Assembly (NCBI GenBank): GCA_964455285.1 | Contig: CAYVVG010000001.1 | Location: forward strand, 62,001 to 126,000 | DNA: 64,000 nt | Origin: CAIVAT01 sp964455285 | GTDB lineage: Bacteria; Bacteroidota; Bacteroidia; Bacteroidales; FEN-979 | Direction of reading: 5' to 3' | Shown here: positions 19,201 through 27,239 of the stretch, piece after piece | How positions within the stretch are numbered: the first letter of the stretch is position 1 | Layout: every line of letters begins with the position of its first letter | The notes under the pieces: model-generated | What the model saw: only the letters and a program-made list of their open reading frames with translations | Told to the model about the DNA's origin: nothing | Databases searched by the model: none | Made by a program: the position numbers and the translations under genes

Positions 19201-19487
19201 GGCTTTCCAAATTTCAGCGGTTCGAAATAGTGCTTGTCAGGTTTTTTAAGCGCGATATACAACCGGCTTAGCAGGTAGGAAATCAGTAAAATGAGAATGA
19301 AAATTCCCCCGTAAGCGATAGCAGCGGCTGACCTGCTTTTCGGATCGAGCGATAATTCCTTATTGATCAGAGGGATCAAAACGGACATGAATCCCTCTTT
19401 GAACAGGGCGGTCAGTGCAATGAAAATACTCAATGGCACCAGCGCGGCCCAACGTTTCAGGCCCAGTCGTTTGGTTTTTCTTTTCAT
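16245..19487 (-). CDS. Membrane-anchored STAND-like P-loop NTPase with seven 40-residue repeats
   Basis: A 1080-residue protein. Two membrane helices lie at about 13-40 and 55-80. The P-loop domain has Walker A GKPGDGKT (residues 145-152) and Walker B KIILVDDAH (about 213-221), followed by text like STAND/AAA regulators (KVIWINTNYLEIG). A helical middle region (about 290-515) leads to an alpha-solenoid: seven repeats of exactly 40 residues begin at 556, 596, 636, 676, 716, 756 and 796, with consensus near FIEKLDLEKLA..A then QFSQVADFINALG. A weaker copy precedes the set and one or two degenerate ones follow. No effector domain other than the N-terminal membrane part is recognised. Its ATG overlaps the SIMPL gene stop by four bases. 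A role in sensing or defence is inference only. Confidence 0.75.
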   Translation of the reverse strand: MKRKTKRLGLKRWAALVPLSIFIALTALFKEGFMSVLIPLINKELSLDPKSRSAAAIAYGGIFILILLISYLLSRLYIALKKPDKHYFEPLKFGKPSKENLRKGVDGILNSEKSQPWFVHVAPVSVEIDKIYRALYEKRFVWENGKPGDGKTLLAYHAIFRYRRRLGFSYRLSIKIPWSKCRGYRLVIDRIKETKEIPQVLDELDALKGNRHKIILVDDAHNLPFENALRYEFEEEARQNKNGKVIWINTNYLEIGPQDNPDAVGIAFDEFYPRLMRDFYRSENPLVREVITARCKGLEEAIRMKENGKIHDPWHFNFIASAGEERIAQLLGKISRRNERDLLILAIFLFSARNIITGDKAISQVEFIELLVGAGPPLLQKKMESYTPSRLITDLASQDSGRLLILEHRKELDNVFLKAPHYRMSQAIVKSITDQISDEFMIRMILQAFQNLLTTNYADHIYFGIFFNAIRKCQALLLQENTVWVNGFLTSLVVEKLHVYPFLLTTLKRFHPAFYNLLLTPAYFECVAVQASEAPPSKFKAIQDFIHIFGRNRASFIEKLDVGKMARHASEAAVGQFSQISSVINALGVSKEKHRFLSLLDLAKMALHANEARESQFTQLADFINALQSTKDKDFFISHLDVERLAKSIKTYEVVVFHSIAYLIGAIGYHAQGRKFIVALELEKLAKAANAVELNQLSRVATLLNSLSGHPERTVFIEKLNLDRLAGRIRHAEVGHFNQVADFIIALGGGRKTQDLLNKLAYDQLAEKMNMAQAEQLDQVAGLLNAFGSHPGKRELLERLNWEKVAQTCIQPGAPRLPMLLNFIHALGPCKERLSAYFKLEDIFSYSRLITNKETASFCSLVSSLGEEKQKEVIRKIDWLELLKRQPIHHRIHIRTFTHLLGYLIQKSGEMGEDIRSEDLIREISSREAVIIQYATQYFVYPDDFQPTAKFLDVISQVDMGMAIRITKRLQYLMPRTFAISPRYFIGFANLLEVINRIKPVIAYFLVVDKSIIQKLSDSFGDEDIGEQKPGLAKLLSVIRAINPAQYKKLVEQNAGKMFDLNEIMESYDENTAVDESGTV

Positions 19488-20230
19488 TCTATCGAATACT
19501 CCACGCTCACCACCACCCGCACTTTCTTGTACAGGTCGGAGTTGTTCCCTCCAAATCCACCTTCGGTCTGCCCGGCAAGGAAATCGTCGCGGTCGATGAT
19601 GGAAAAGAGTCCCTGGGTGGCCTTCTTCAGCCCGCCCAGTTTCGTGCCACTCTCCTTGGCGAACTGCACCGCAGCTTCACGGGCATTCCGGGTGGCTTCG
19701 GTCAGCATGGCCGGCTTGATGGTGTTCAGTTTCGTGAAGACAAACTTCACGGTTCCTTCGTAGGGATTGTTGCTGATGGCCACTCCCGCCTTGAGCAACT
19801 CGTCGGTCATCCTGCTCACTGCCTGCACCTGGTCAACATGGTCGCTGCGGACCTGGATCACCTTCTCGATGATGTAACGGAATGCGTCAACCGTATTATT
19901 ATTGTATTCCTGGGCCCTTTTGTCGGTGACGATCAGATCCTTCTGAATGATCTCTTCCTCTCTGATCCCGTTCTTCAGCAGGAAAGCGACCACCTTGTTC
20001 CTTGCGTCGTCGATGGCGCGGCTGCCTACGATGAGATCGTTGCCTGCTACCCGGGTCTTGATGGTCCAGACGGCAAAGTCGGCTTTCACCTCCCTTTCGG
20101 AGAATCCTTTTACCGAAACCGAACGGTCTTCCTTCCGGAACCGTTCCAGCGAACGGCCCAGGATCAGTGCACCCAGCGCCAAACCGGCCATGAGGGCCAG
20201 CGACAGCATGAGGGTCTTTTTCATTTCCAT
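19484..20230 (-). CDS. SIMPL-domain (DUF541) protein
   Basis: A 248-residue protein with an N-terminal signal anchor (LMLSLALMAGLALGALILG) and a SIMPL domain over most of the rest, with family text RSVSVKGFSEREVKADFAVW, the mid-domain SRMTDELLKAGVAISN and the end SDLYKKVRVVVSVEYSIE. It is therefore periplasmic and membrane-tethered. SIMPL proteins such as E. coli YggE assemble into rings and their job is poorly known. It is the first gene of the five-gene string; its stop and the NTPase start share ATGA. It diverges from the lipoprotein at 20398 across a 167-base gap. Confidence 0.9.
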   Translation of the reverse strand: MEMKKTLMLSLALMAGLALGALILGRSLERFRKEDRSVSVKGFSEREVKADFAVWTIKTRVAGNDLIVGSRAIDDARNKVVAFLLKNGIREEEIIQKDLIVTDKRAQEYNNNTVDAFRYIIEKVIQVRSDHVDQVQAVSRMTDELLKAGVAISNNPYEGTVKFVFTKLNTIKPAMLTEATRNAREAAVQFAKESGTKLGGLKKATQGLFSIIDRDDFLAGQTEGGFGGNNSDLYKKVRVVVSVEYSIE

Positions 20231-20367
20231 AACCAGGGGGATTTGGGGGAATAAAGGTAATGAGATTCGGCGAAGCAGGAAAATAATTCACACCGGAGTT
20301 CCCGCGATCCATCATGGACAGGACGGAAAATATTCCGGCGCACGTCGCCGGATTGCAGATTAAAGAA

Positions 20368-20375
20368 TAAATTTG
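20368..20375 (+). promoter_or_regulatory. Candidate -7 promoter element for the 20398 lipoprotein
   Basis: TAAATTTG matches TAnnTTTG and lies 22 bases before the ATG. No good -33 box is seen at the right spacing. On the other strand the 167-base gap also holds ATTACCTTTAT, a near match that could serve the SIMPL gene. Confidence 0.4.
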
Positions 20376-20397
20376 AACTGTCATATACCGATTCGTC

Positions 20398-22209
20398 ATG
20401 ACCTCCGTGAAAAGATCCATTTTATTTGCCATTTCAGCACTTATGCTTCTGGCAATCGCCGGCGGGACCACCTCCTGCAAAAAAAAGGAAGAGTCATCCT
20501 CCACGCTGATCGTTAAGGTTCTTTATGACGGCGATCCCCTTGCCAACGTCCATGTTTTCACGGTGCCCTTCACGACGGATGCCATAACCGATATGTACGG
20601 CCTGACCAAAATAACCGGAGTGCCGGCCGGCGAGTACCAGGTGTACGCGGAATCCGGAAGTGTCACCGGAAAATCCATCATCATGGTGGGGCAGAACGAA
20701 GTTCAGAATGCCACGGTCGATATCAATTATACCGGCCCCATCACCTTTATTCCGCAAATCTCCTTCCTCCTTCCGGATCTTTCCTGTTCTTACGCTCCGG
20801 GAGATACCGTGACATTCAGGGTGAAAGTCACGAATTTCAAAGAGGGCAGCCCGGTCACCTGGAACAGCGACCTTGACGGGCATCTGGCTTCCACCCCGGT
20901 CACGGAGGAGGGCTTCAGCGATTTTACCACCCATACCCTGTCCAGGGGGGAACATGTCATCACCGTAAAGGCGGAGGGAAGGGAAGGATACAACGCGGTT
21001 AAAGTCAATCATGTCAGCATGGACGGTCCCCGGAAAGTCTATCTGTATCCGCCCGGGATCACCGGAAACACGGTCACCCTGAGATGGTCGAAATATGCAG
21101 ACAACGATTTTTCTTTTTACCAGGCCAACTGCAGGTACAATACAGGCCCAGGCGTACCCTTCACCGGCACGATCTCAACGGGCAGCATCACCGTCGTGAG
21201 CGACACTTCGGTCACCTTTCAGCTACCCTATTCATTCTGCACCGTTCAGTTTTACATTATGGCCGGCAATGGCAGCGGGAAATACAATATCAGCAACACC
21301 CGGGAGTTTTCGCACAACACGGGGATGGTTTTCGAGGGGACTCCTGTTCAAATGATGCAACACCCGCTGAACAACTGGATCTACCTGGTCTTTGCCGATC
21401 ACACGGTTCTGTACGATTATCAAACCAAAACAACGGTTGCATCCTGCAACGTCGGGAGCTCATCCCGATTCACCGACCTGGGCGACAACGGGGCCGGGAT
21501 CGAGCTGTACCTTCCCGGTCAGTCGACACTGAAGGTGCTCGATGGCAACACTCTGACGCTGAAAAAGGAGATCACCTTTCCCCATGAACTGATTTCAGTG
21601 GTTTCCAGCGGGCTGGGTTTCCTGATCTGTTCCCAGCGATCCGAGTCGGCCGATGTCAAACCCCTCCAGGTGTATTCCCTGTCGCAGCAAGCCCTGATCG
21701 CAGAGGGAGGAGAGCCGTTCGACACCTATTACATGAAAAAGATCCCCGGCCGTAATGCCCTTGCCGCGTGCACCCGGAGGGGATACAGCTCGGAGTTGGA
21801 TTATTTTGAATACGATGATCTCGGATCGGTCACCCTGCATAACAATATCTACAACGCCGGCGGGGGATTCAGCGCAGAGGTGATGGAGATGTCGCCCACC
21901 GGGGAATATTTCTGTGTGGGAATCAACGGGTACTTCAGGACCACCGATCATGATCTGACCAGCGTAGCGTACCTCAACGGTTCCGACCAGGTTTCCGACT
22001 TCGCATTCAATGACGCGGGGACCAGGGCGTATAGCTGTTCCTCCAACTCATCGCTCATCCATGAGTACCTTTACCCTTCCGGGTCGGTCGAAGGGGAGCA
22101 TCTAGTTTACGGCAGTCCCCTTCATATGGTGTGTCGCGGCAGCACCTGTATCGTTGCTTCGCGCACCGCCAACGGTTCTCAATGCTGCATTGTGACCGTA
22201 CAATTATAG
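20398..22209 (+). CDS. Surface lipoprotein with Ig-like/FN3-like region and beta-propeller-like C-terminus
   Basis: A 603-residue lipoprotein: the signal peptide ends in GGTTSCKKKEE, a lipobox followed by Lys/Glu residues. Residues about 35-110 look like a carboxypeptidase-regulatory beta-sandwich (STLIVKVLYDGDPLANVHVF). Ig-like and FN3-like domains follow (about 115-330). The C-terminal half has WD/YncE-like text (LYDYQTKTTVASC, KVLDGNTLTLKKEI, SPTGEYFCVGING), which suggests a beta-propeller. No active site is recognised; binding or surface structure is the likely role. The TMTC-like gene starts 28 bases downstream and may be co-transcribed. Confidence 0.75.
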   Translation: MTSVKRSILFAISALMLLAIAGGTTSCKKKEESSSTLIVKVLYDGDPLANVHVFTVPFTTDAITDMYGLTKITGVPAGEYQVYAESGSVTGKSIIMVGQNEVQNATVDINYTGPITFIPQISFLLPDLSCSYAPGDTVTFRVKVTNFKEGSPVTWNSDLDGHLASTPVTEEGFSDFTTHTLSRGEHVITVKAEGREGYNAVKVNHVSMDGPRKVYLYPPGITGNTVTLRWSKYADNDFSFYQANCRYNTGPGVPFTGTISTGSITVVSDTSVTFQLPYSFCTVQFYIMAGNGSGKYNISNTREFSHNTGMVFEGTPVQMMQHPLNNWIYLVFADHTVLYDYQTKTTVASCNVGSSSRFTDLGDNGAGIELYLPGQSTLKVLDGNTLTLKKEITFPHELISVVSSGLGFLICSQRSESADVKPLQVYSLSQQALIAEGGEPFDTYYMKKIPGRNALAACTRRGYSSELDYFEYDDLGSVTLHNNIYNAGGGFSAEVMEMSPTGEYFCVGINGYFRTTDHDLTSVAYLNGSDQVSDFAFNDAGTRAYSCSSNSSLIHEYLYPSGSVEGEHLVYGSPLHMVCRGSTCIVASRTANGSQCCIVTVQL

Positions 22210-22237
22210 GGAGAAAAACCAAGCGCCCGTTATCCCC

Positions 22238-24163
22238 ATGAAACCAAGCACCCAATCAAAAAAGAGAAAGACCGGCCCCGCCATAAAGTCGCCTGCATTC
22301 AAAAAACAGGTCCTGCCAAATCCCACCACCCGCAACGACCGGCTTTGGGCACTGGCGATCTTCCTGCTGGCCTTCGCCCTTTACGCCAATACACTTCCCA
22401 ACCAGTACGTCATGGATGACTTCAGCGTTCTGAGCGACAATTTTGTCGTCAAACGGGGCGTCGAAGGCATCTCCACGATCCTCTCTACTCCCTACCGGTA
22501 CGGCTTCAACCTGCTGAGCGACAACCTGTACCGTCCGCTTACGCTGGTGATGTTCGCCATCGAATGGCAGATCGCCCCTGACACCCCCATGCTGAGTCAC
22601 TTCATCAACATCCTGTTTTATGCTTTCACTGCGGTACTCCTCTTCTTCCTGCTCAGGAAACTGCTGCGGGGGAAAAACCTGACGGCCGCACTGATCGCCG
22701 CGCTCCTGTGGGTTTTTCACCCTGTGCATACCGAGGTGGTGGCCAACATCAAGAGCCGTGATGAGATCATGTCGGCATTCTTCGTCTTTCTGACCTTGTT
22801 GCTCTTCCTGCGCTACCTCGAAACGAGAAAGATCCTCCTGCTCGCCGGAGCGTTGGTGACCTACCTGCTTGGCTTTTTCTCCAAGGAGGGCGTAATCACC
22901 TTCCTGGTCCTCTTCCCTCTGGCAGGGTGGTACTTCACCGATGCCGGCCTGAAACGAAGCCTCGCTGCTTCGGCGCTGATGCTGATCCCGGCCGCGATCT
23001 TCCTGCTGATCCGCCACAACGTGCTTTCCACCTACGCCACTCCTTTCGTCCCCGGTGTCGCCGACAACCTGCTGGTGGCCGCACCCGACATTCCGACCCG
23101 GCTCTCCACCGCCATCCTGATCCTGGGAAAGTACCTGTTGCTCATGCTGGCACCCTATCAGCTGGTCTCCGATTACTCCTTCAACCAGATTCCCATCACC
23201 GGTTGGTCCTCGCCGCTGGTATGGATCTCCTTCCTGGTCTATGCAGCTGCCGTGGTCTACTCCTTCCTGAAGATCAGCAAACGTTCGGCGGTCGTCTTCT
23301 CCATGCTTTTTTTCCTCGTCACCATGAGCATTGCCAGCAACCTATTCACGCTCATCGGCACCTCTTTTGCCGAACGGCTCCTGTTCCTGCCGTCGGCCGG
23401 TTTATGCCTGCTGGCAGGAATCCTGCTGGTGAGGATCCAGCCAGTACCGGAAGCGCAGGGAGAACCTGCGAACCTGAAGCGGGTTTTTTCGAGGTACCCG
23501 GTTGCATGGGTGATCACCGGTTTGCTTCTCTCCCTGTATGCGGTGAAGACCGTGAGTCGCAACGCCGAGTGGCGCGATCCCTGGACGCTGGCCACCACCG
23601 ACGTCAAGCGATCGCCCAACAGCGCCCACATGCGCTATTACAGCGGGATGGCATACCGCGACAAAGCCAAAGAGCAGGAGGATCCGTCCAAATTCGGTGA
23701 ATACATGCAGCAGGCCATCCGGGAGTTCCAGACCTGTGTCCGGATCCTGCCTTCGTTCAGCGAAGGGTACGAACAGCTCGGACTGGCCTGGTACCGGATG
23801 AAAAACCCCGGCGAGGCGATCCGAAACTATGAGCTGGCGCTGAAACTGAGTCCCGGGAAAGCCCCCACCCATTCGAACCTGGGGATGATCTATTTCGAGC
23901 GGAAGGAGTATGGCAAAGCTTTCGAATTGTACAAAAGGGCCACGGAGCTGGACTCCAACTTCGCCGACGGATTCCTCAACCTGGGCAGCATGTACGGGAT
24001 GCAGAAACAGTTTGAGCTCGCCGCCCGCAACTTCGAGCGGTCGGTCAGGCTGAAACCCGAGAACCCCCAGGCGTGGTACTACCTCGGCATCACCTACCGG
24101 TCGCTGAACCGTGAAGACAAGGCCCGCGAATGCCTGGCCAGGGCGGAGGAATTGAGGAGATGA
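22238..24163 (+). CDS. TMTC-like multispanning membrane protein with C-terminal TPRs
   Basis: A 641-residue protein. A membrane region of about ten helices (about 30-430) includes the GT-C style acidic loop after the first helix (NQYVMDDFSVLSDN) and a DUF1736/TMTC-like section (FVPGVADNLL, LILGKYLLLMLAPYQLVSDY, GTSFAERLLFLPSAGLCLL). About four TPRs follow in residues 455-640 (FSEGYEQLGLAWYRMKNPGE, AWYYLGITYRSLNREDKARE). Eukaryotic TMTC proteins are O-mannosyltransferases of this layout, so a lipid-linked-sugar-dependent protein glycosyltransferase in the inner membrane is plausible but inferred. The stop codon touches a palindromic repeat. Confidence 0.82.
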   Translation: MKPSTQSKKRKTGPAIKSPAFKKQVLPNPTTRNDRLWALAIFLLAFALYANTLPNQYVMDDFSVLSDNFVVKRGVEGISTILSTPYRYGFNLLSDNLYRPLTLVMFAIEWQIAPDTPMLSHFINILFYAFTAVLLFFLLRKLLRGKNLTAALIAALLWVFHPVHTEVVANIKSRDEIMSAFFVFLTLLLFLRYLETRKILLLAGALVTYLLGFFSKEGVITFLVLFPLAGWYFTDAGLKRSLAASALMLIPAAIFLLIRHNVLSTYATPFVPGVADNLLVAAPDIPTRLSTAILILGKYLLLMLAPYQLVSDYSFNQIPITGWSSPLVWISFLVYAAAVVYSFLKISKRSAVVFSMLFFLVTMSIASNLFTLIGTSFAERLLFLPSAGLCLLAGILLVRIQPVPEAQGEPANLKRVFSRYPVAWVITGLLLSLYAVKTVSRNAEWRDPWTLATTDVKRSPNSAHMRYYSGMAYRDKAKEQEDPSKFGEYMQQAIREFQTCVRILPSFSEGYEQLGLAWYRMKNPGEAIRNYELALKLSPGKAPTHSNLGMIYFERKEYGKAFELYKRATELDSNFADGFLNLGSMYGMQKQFELAARNFERSVRLKPENPQAWYYLGITYRSLNREDKARECLARAEELRR

Positions 24164-24207
24164 CCCCACCCCGGCCTGCGGCCTTCCCCTCCCCAAACAG
24201 GGAGGGG
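24164..24207 (+). repeat. Palindromic GC-rich repeat, copy A
   Basis: A 44-base unit beginning CCCCACCCCGGCCTGCGGCC and ending in the hairpin CCCCTCCCCAAACAGGGAGG. It is identical over 44 bases to the copy at 54611-54654 and is an inverted partner of the copy at 24755-24797. It begins directly after the TGA of the TMTC-like gene. Confidence 0.9.
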
Positions 24208-24248
24208 CCCACGGCTAATGACTCCCGACCCACAGACCAGCAAAAAGT

Positions 24249-24744
24249 ATGGTTAATGCAATAAAATTCTGGAATAAACGGTCGAAAAGCTACGACAAGG
24301 CTGTTTTCGGAAAGTACCGCCCGGTTTATGATACCCTGGCCGGTTTATCAAAAAAGTACCTGAATGCCGGCGACACACTGCTCGATTTTGCCTGCGGGAC
24401 GGGATCCATCCCTGCCCGCCGGATCGTTCCACGTGGTTTCGGCATTCAATATCCTGCAGTTCATCCGCGAGGAGGACCCTTTGCTGTTGCGTATTCGTGA
24501 ACTGCTGAAACCGGGCGGCGTGCTGATCGCAGCCGTAGATTGCTACCCGGAGCGAAAGACCCCGCTGACCCTGCTTACCCTCTTCCTGAGCATGATGGGT
24601 ATTTTTCCATTCATACGGCAATGGAAGCTTAACGAACTGAAGGAAGCATTCCGGCGCAACGGCTTTGACGTGCTGGAAACCGTAAAAATATGCGATTCGC
24701 CGGTAGTGAGCTATTTTGCTGCATGCAGAAGCCGTGAGCCGTGA
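24249..24744 (+). pseudogene. Broken SAM-dependent methyltransferase
   Basis: The N-terminal half reads MVNAIKFWNKRSKSYDKAV and reaches SAM motif I (LLDFACGTGSI) in one frame. The C-terminal half (AGSFHVVSAFNILQFIREED, LLKPGGVLIAAVD, up to SYFAACRSREP) continues in another frame. Between them about 50-60 residues of the usual fold are missing, so the gene has an internal deletion that also shifts the frame near 24405-24425. A short direct repeat GGATC lies at both sides of the inferred junction. The stop codon falls inside three copies of GCCGTGA. It is bracketed by inverted palindromic repeats. Confidence 0.85.
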
Positions 24745-24754
24745 GCCGTGATTT

Positions 24755-24797
24755 CCCCTCCCTGTTTGGGGAGGGGTGGCCGCAGGCCGGGGTGGGG
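24755..24797 (-). repeat. Palindromic GC-rich repeat, copy B (inverted)
   Basis: This 43-base copy is in the reverse orientation to copy A (24164-24207) with about two differences, and contains the hairpin CCCCTCCCTGTTTGGGGAGG. With copy A it forms a long inverted repeat around the broken methyltransferase. It is followed by short direct repeats of GATTGACGATT type up to about 24840. Confidence 0.88.
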
Positions 24798-24857
24798 TGC
24801 TCGATGAATTGACGATTGTCGATTGCTGATTGACGATTAAGGATAATTTCCTTTTCG

Positions 24858-24865
24858 TAAATTTG
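24858..24865 (+). promoter_or_regulatory. Candidate -7 promoter element for the T9SS beta-propeller gene
   Basis: TAAATTTG matches TAnnTTTG, 62-74 bases before the two possible ATG starts. No convincing -33 box is seen. Confidence 0.4.
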
Positions 24866-24938
24866 TCATCATTGGATCATCCCGGCCGAATGCCCGGAAC
24901 AGTTATTGAACAAGAGTTTAGTGTTTATGCCTGCAATC

Positions 24939-27071
24939 ATGAACAACTCCTTGAAAATCAACGTAAAACATCTCCTCCTGGTTTTGACCTTTACATCGGG
25001 TTTTCATTCCGTACAAGCCCAGTGGATCCCGGGTCAGGGACTTGACGGAGCCAAGGTTTCGGATATGGTCGTGCTGGATTCGCTGCTCTTCATCTGCACG
25101 AACGCGAACGGCCTTTACGTCAGAAATCTCAACGGGGGCGAATGGCAGCAAAATACCCCGGAAGGAGGATATTCCATTGACCGTTGCGGCGACGCGCTGT
25201 TCACATGGTATCCGTACGATTGCTACCGGTCGCTCGACCACGGCGGCACATGGCAGAACATGTTACCCTACTTTGGCTACGGTTCCGTCAGGTCCTTTTG
25301 TGTGATCGACACATCGCTGTTTTTCACCACCACATTCACGAACGGATTGATGTTTCGAAGCGACGATTACGGAAACACACTCGACACAATAAACCATAAC
25401 CTGCCTGCCCTGTTTCTCCCTTTGGTAAGCGCCGGCGACAGCGGCATGTTGTTTTGTTATCAGGATTACCCGGGTCCCATGTATTTCCTGTCGGGGAACA
25501 AGGGGGCTACCTGGGACAGCATTCCAACCACCGGACTTCCCTCGTCTTCCTATGATACCTATACCATCGGGAACATGGGTTCTACCCTGTGGCTTTCGAC
25601 CACCGCCGGGATCTTCAGGAAAGAAATTTCCCAGGGATCGTGGATTTTCGTGCAGGATTCCGTGCCGATCGCGCAAATGCAGGTGATTGACGGAACTCTT
25701 TTCGCCACCGCACTGTCGCGAGGACCCTTCCGGTTTGATCCGGGTTCCGGACAATGGATCCAGGAGATTACCGGTCTTGAACAGCCTGCGGTGAACTCAT
25801 TCTGTGCCGACAGCAGCCACATCTACCTGGCCACCCGGTTGGGTCCGTATAAATGCGACACCCCCTACACATGGCTCCCTTTTTACGGGGGATTGAACCA
25901 GTCCTCCGTTTCGATGGTATCTGCCCATGATAATGAGGTGTGGGCTGTGACCACCAGAGGCACTTTTATTTCTACGGATATGGGGGCTACTTTTACCCTT
26001 CACCCGTTAACCGGCATGGGGGATCCGGTGCGGCTGATCATGACCGATTCTTTATACTATGCATTGTCGCACGGTTTTTTCTACCTGTCAACAGATCATG
26101 GGGCCAGTTGGACAAAGCAGCATACCGGGTTGCCGGATCCCCCTCCGGGAACATCACTTTCCTGCAATGGACTGGAAATGGTCTCTGACCAGCTGTTCCT
26201 CAAAACGGCGGCGGGACTGTTCCATTCCGACTTAAGTCCGATCCTGTGGACAGCCATTCCCCCCGGGCCGGCCGCCAGTGACATTTACAGGATCTTTGGC
26301 TGTGATTCCATTCTTTTCATGGTGAAGCGGGTTCAATCTTCCCCCGAGCAGTTCGCCTCTTTCCGGTCGGCCGACTTCGGCCTCACTTTCGATTCGATCA
26401 CTACCCTACCCCTTCCCGGATACATTCCCTTTTTTGCCAATGACGGTGATCGTTTCTATTCTCTGGTGTTCAACCGGATACTGAAATCGCAGGACTACGG
26501 CCTCACCTGGTCCGAGATCCCGGTGGGGAATCCCTCCATTCGCGGGCACAGTCTTTCCGTATCCGGACCGGCCGTAATTGTATGCGGATCCATACTGGAT
26601 ATGACGCTGACCGACCTGTATCTTGCTGTCACGTATGACGATGGAAACCACTGGACTGATGTCCTCGACAACCTCCCGGATCCCTCGTGGCCGATCTTCC
26701 TCTGCATGGAAACCCATCAGCAGCGAACCTTCGTGGCTCCGAATGCCAACGGTTTGTGGTATCGTGACGGGTTGCTGACCACCATCCGGGAATCCAGGAG
26801 TGCAGAAGCGGGAACGTTGCGTATCCATCCCAATCCTGCCGGGCGGCAGGCCTGTCTGAAATTCACGCTGCCGATACCTGCCGATGGACAGGTGAGTATG
26901 TTCAATATGCAAGGAGAACTTGAATTCCAGGGAGATCCTGTGAGATTTTCAGGCGGAGAGAACACGGTCGTGCTTGACGTTCGCCCGTACACCCCCGGAG
27001 TACACTGCGTAGTGGTGACAACGGAGCAGCGTAAAATGGTCGGTACTTTCGTGGTGAGTCGTGAGTGGTGA
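24939..27071 (+). CDS. Secreted sialidase-fold/VPS10-like beta-propeller protein with T9SS domain
   Basis: About 710 residues from the ATG at 24939 (MNNSLKINVKHLLLVLTF, a signal peptide ending at VQAQ); an ATG four codons upstream and a TTG at 24906 are also possible. Many Asp-box-like repeats are visible (STDMGATFTLH, STDHGASWTKQH, RSADFGLTFDSI, QDYGLTWSEI, YDDGNHWTDV), which mark a sialidase-type propeller. The end (IHPNPAGRQACLKFTLP onward) is a T9SS sorting domain. The Arg triad and nucleophile Tyr of true sialidases are not obvious, so it is probably a binding or structural propeller. The last codons and stop lie in a GTGAGTG repeat. Confidence 0.8.
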   Translation: MNNSLKINVKHLLLVLTFTSGFHSVQAQWIPGQGLDGAKVSDMVVLDSLLFICTNANGLYVRNLNGGEWQQNTPEGGYSIDRCGDALFTWYPYDCYRSLDHGGTWQNMLPYFGYGSVRSFCVIDTSLFFTTTFTNGLMFRSDDYGNTLDTINHNLPALFLPLVSAGDSGMLFCYQDYPGPMYFLSGNKGATWDSIPTTGLPSSSYDTYTIGNMGSTLWLSTTAGIFRKEISQGSWIFVQDSVPIAQMQVIDGTLFATALSRGPFRFDPGSGQWIQEITGLEQPAVNSFCADSSHIYLATRLGPYKCDTPYTWLPFYGGLNQSSVSMVSAHDNEVWAVTTRGTFISTDMGATFTLHPLTGMGDPVRLIMTDSLYYALSHGFFYLSTDHGASWTKQHTGLPDPPPGTSLSCNGLEMVSDQLFLKTAAGLFHSDLSPILWTAIPPGPAASDIYRIFGCDSILFMVKRVQSSPEQFASFRSADFGLTFDSITTLPLPGYIPFFANDGDRFYSLVFNRILKSQDYGLTWSEIPVGNPSIRGHSLSVSGPAVIVCGSILDMTLTDLYLAVTYDDGNHWTDVLDNLPDPSWPIFLCMETHQQRTFVAPNANGLWYRDGLLTTIRESRSAEAGTLRIHPNPAGRQACLKFTLPIPADGQVSMFNMQGELEFQGDPVRFSGGENTVVLDVRPYTPGVHCVVVTTEQRKMVGTFVVSREW

Positions 27072-27085
27072 GTGGTGAGTGGTCA
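27056..27085. repeat. GTGAGTG-type tandem repeat at a gene 3' end
   Basis: Four imperfect 7-base units (GTGAGTC/GTGAGTG) overlap the last codons and stop of the propeller gene. The final residues SREW come from the repeat. Confidence 0.75.
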
Positions 27086-27208
27086 GGGAGCTCGCTCCGC
27101 CGGAGCGAAATCTCGGCAGCAGGATGATGTATCGGATGAATCCTCCCTCCTTCACCCAGTTTCTCCCCCATTTCACCGAAAAACCATCCCGGATCGGCGC
27201 GAATGTGC

Positions 27209-27231
27209 TATTTTTGGTTTTTCCAAAAACC
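27209..27231 (+). promoter_or_regulatory. Candidate -7 element and overlapping palindrome upstream of prolyl oligopeptidase
   Basis: TATTTTTG (27209-27216) fits TAnnTTTG. It runs into the inverted repeat GGTTTTTCCAAAAACC (27216-27231), seven bases each arm, ending nine bases before the ATG. The palindrome could be an operator or a 5' hairpin. Confidence 0.45.
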
Positions 27232-27239
27232 ATGATTCC

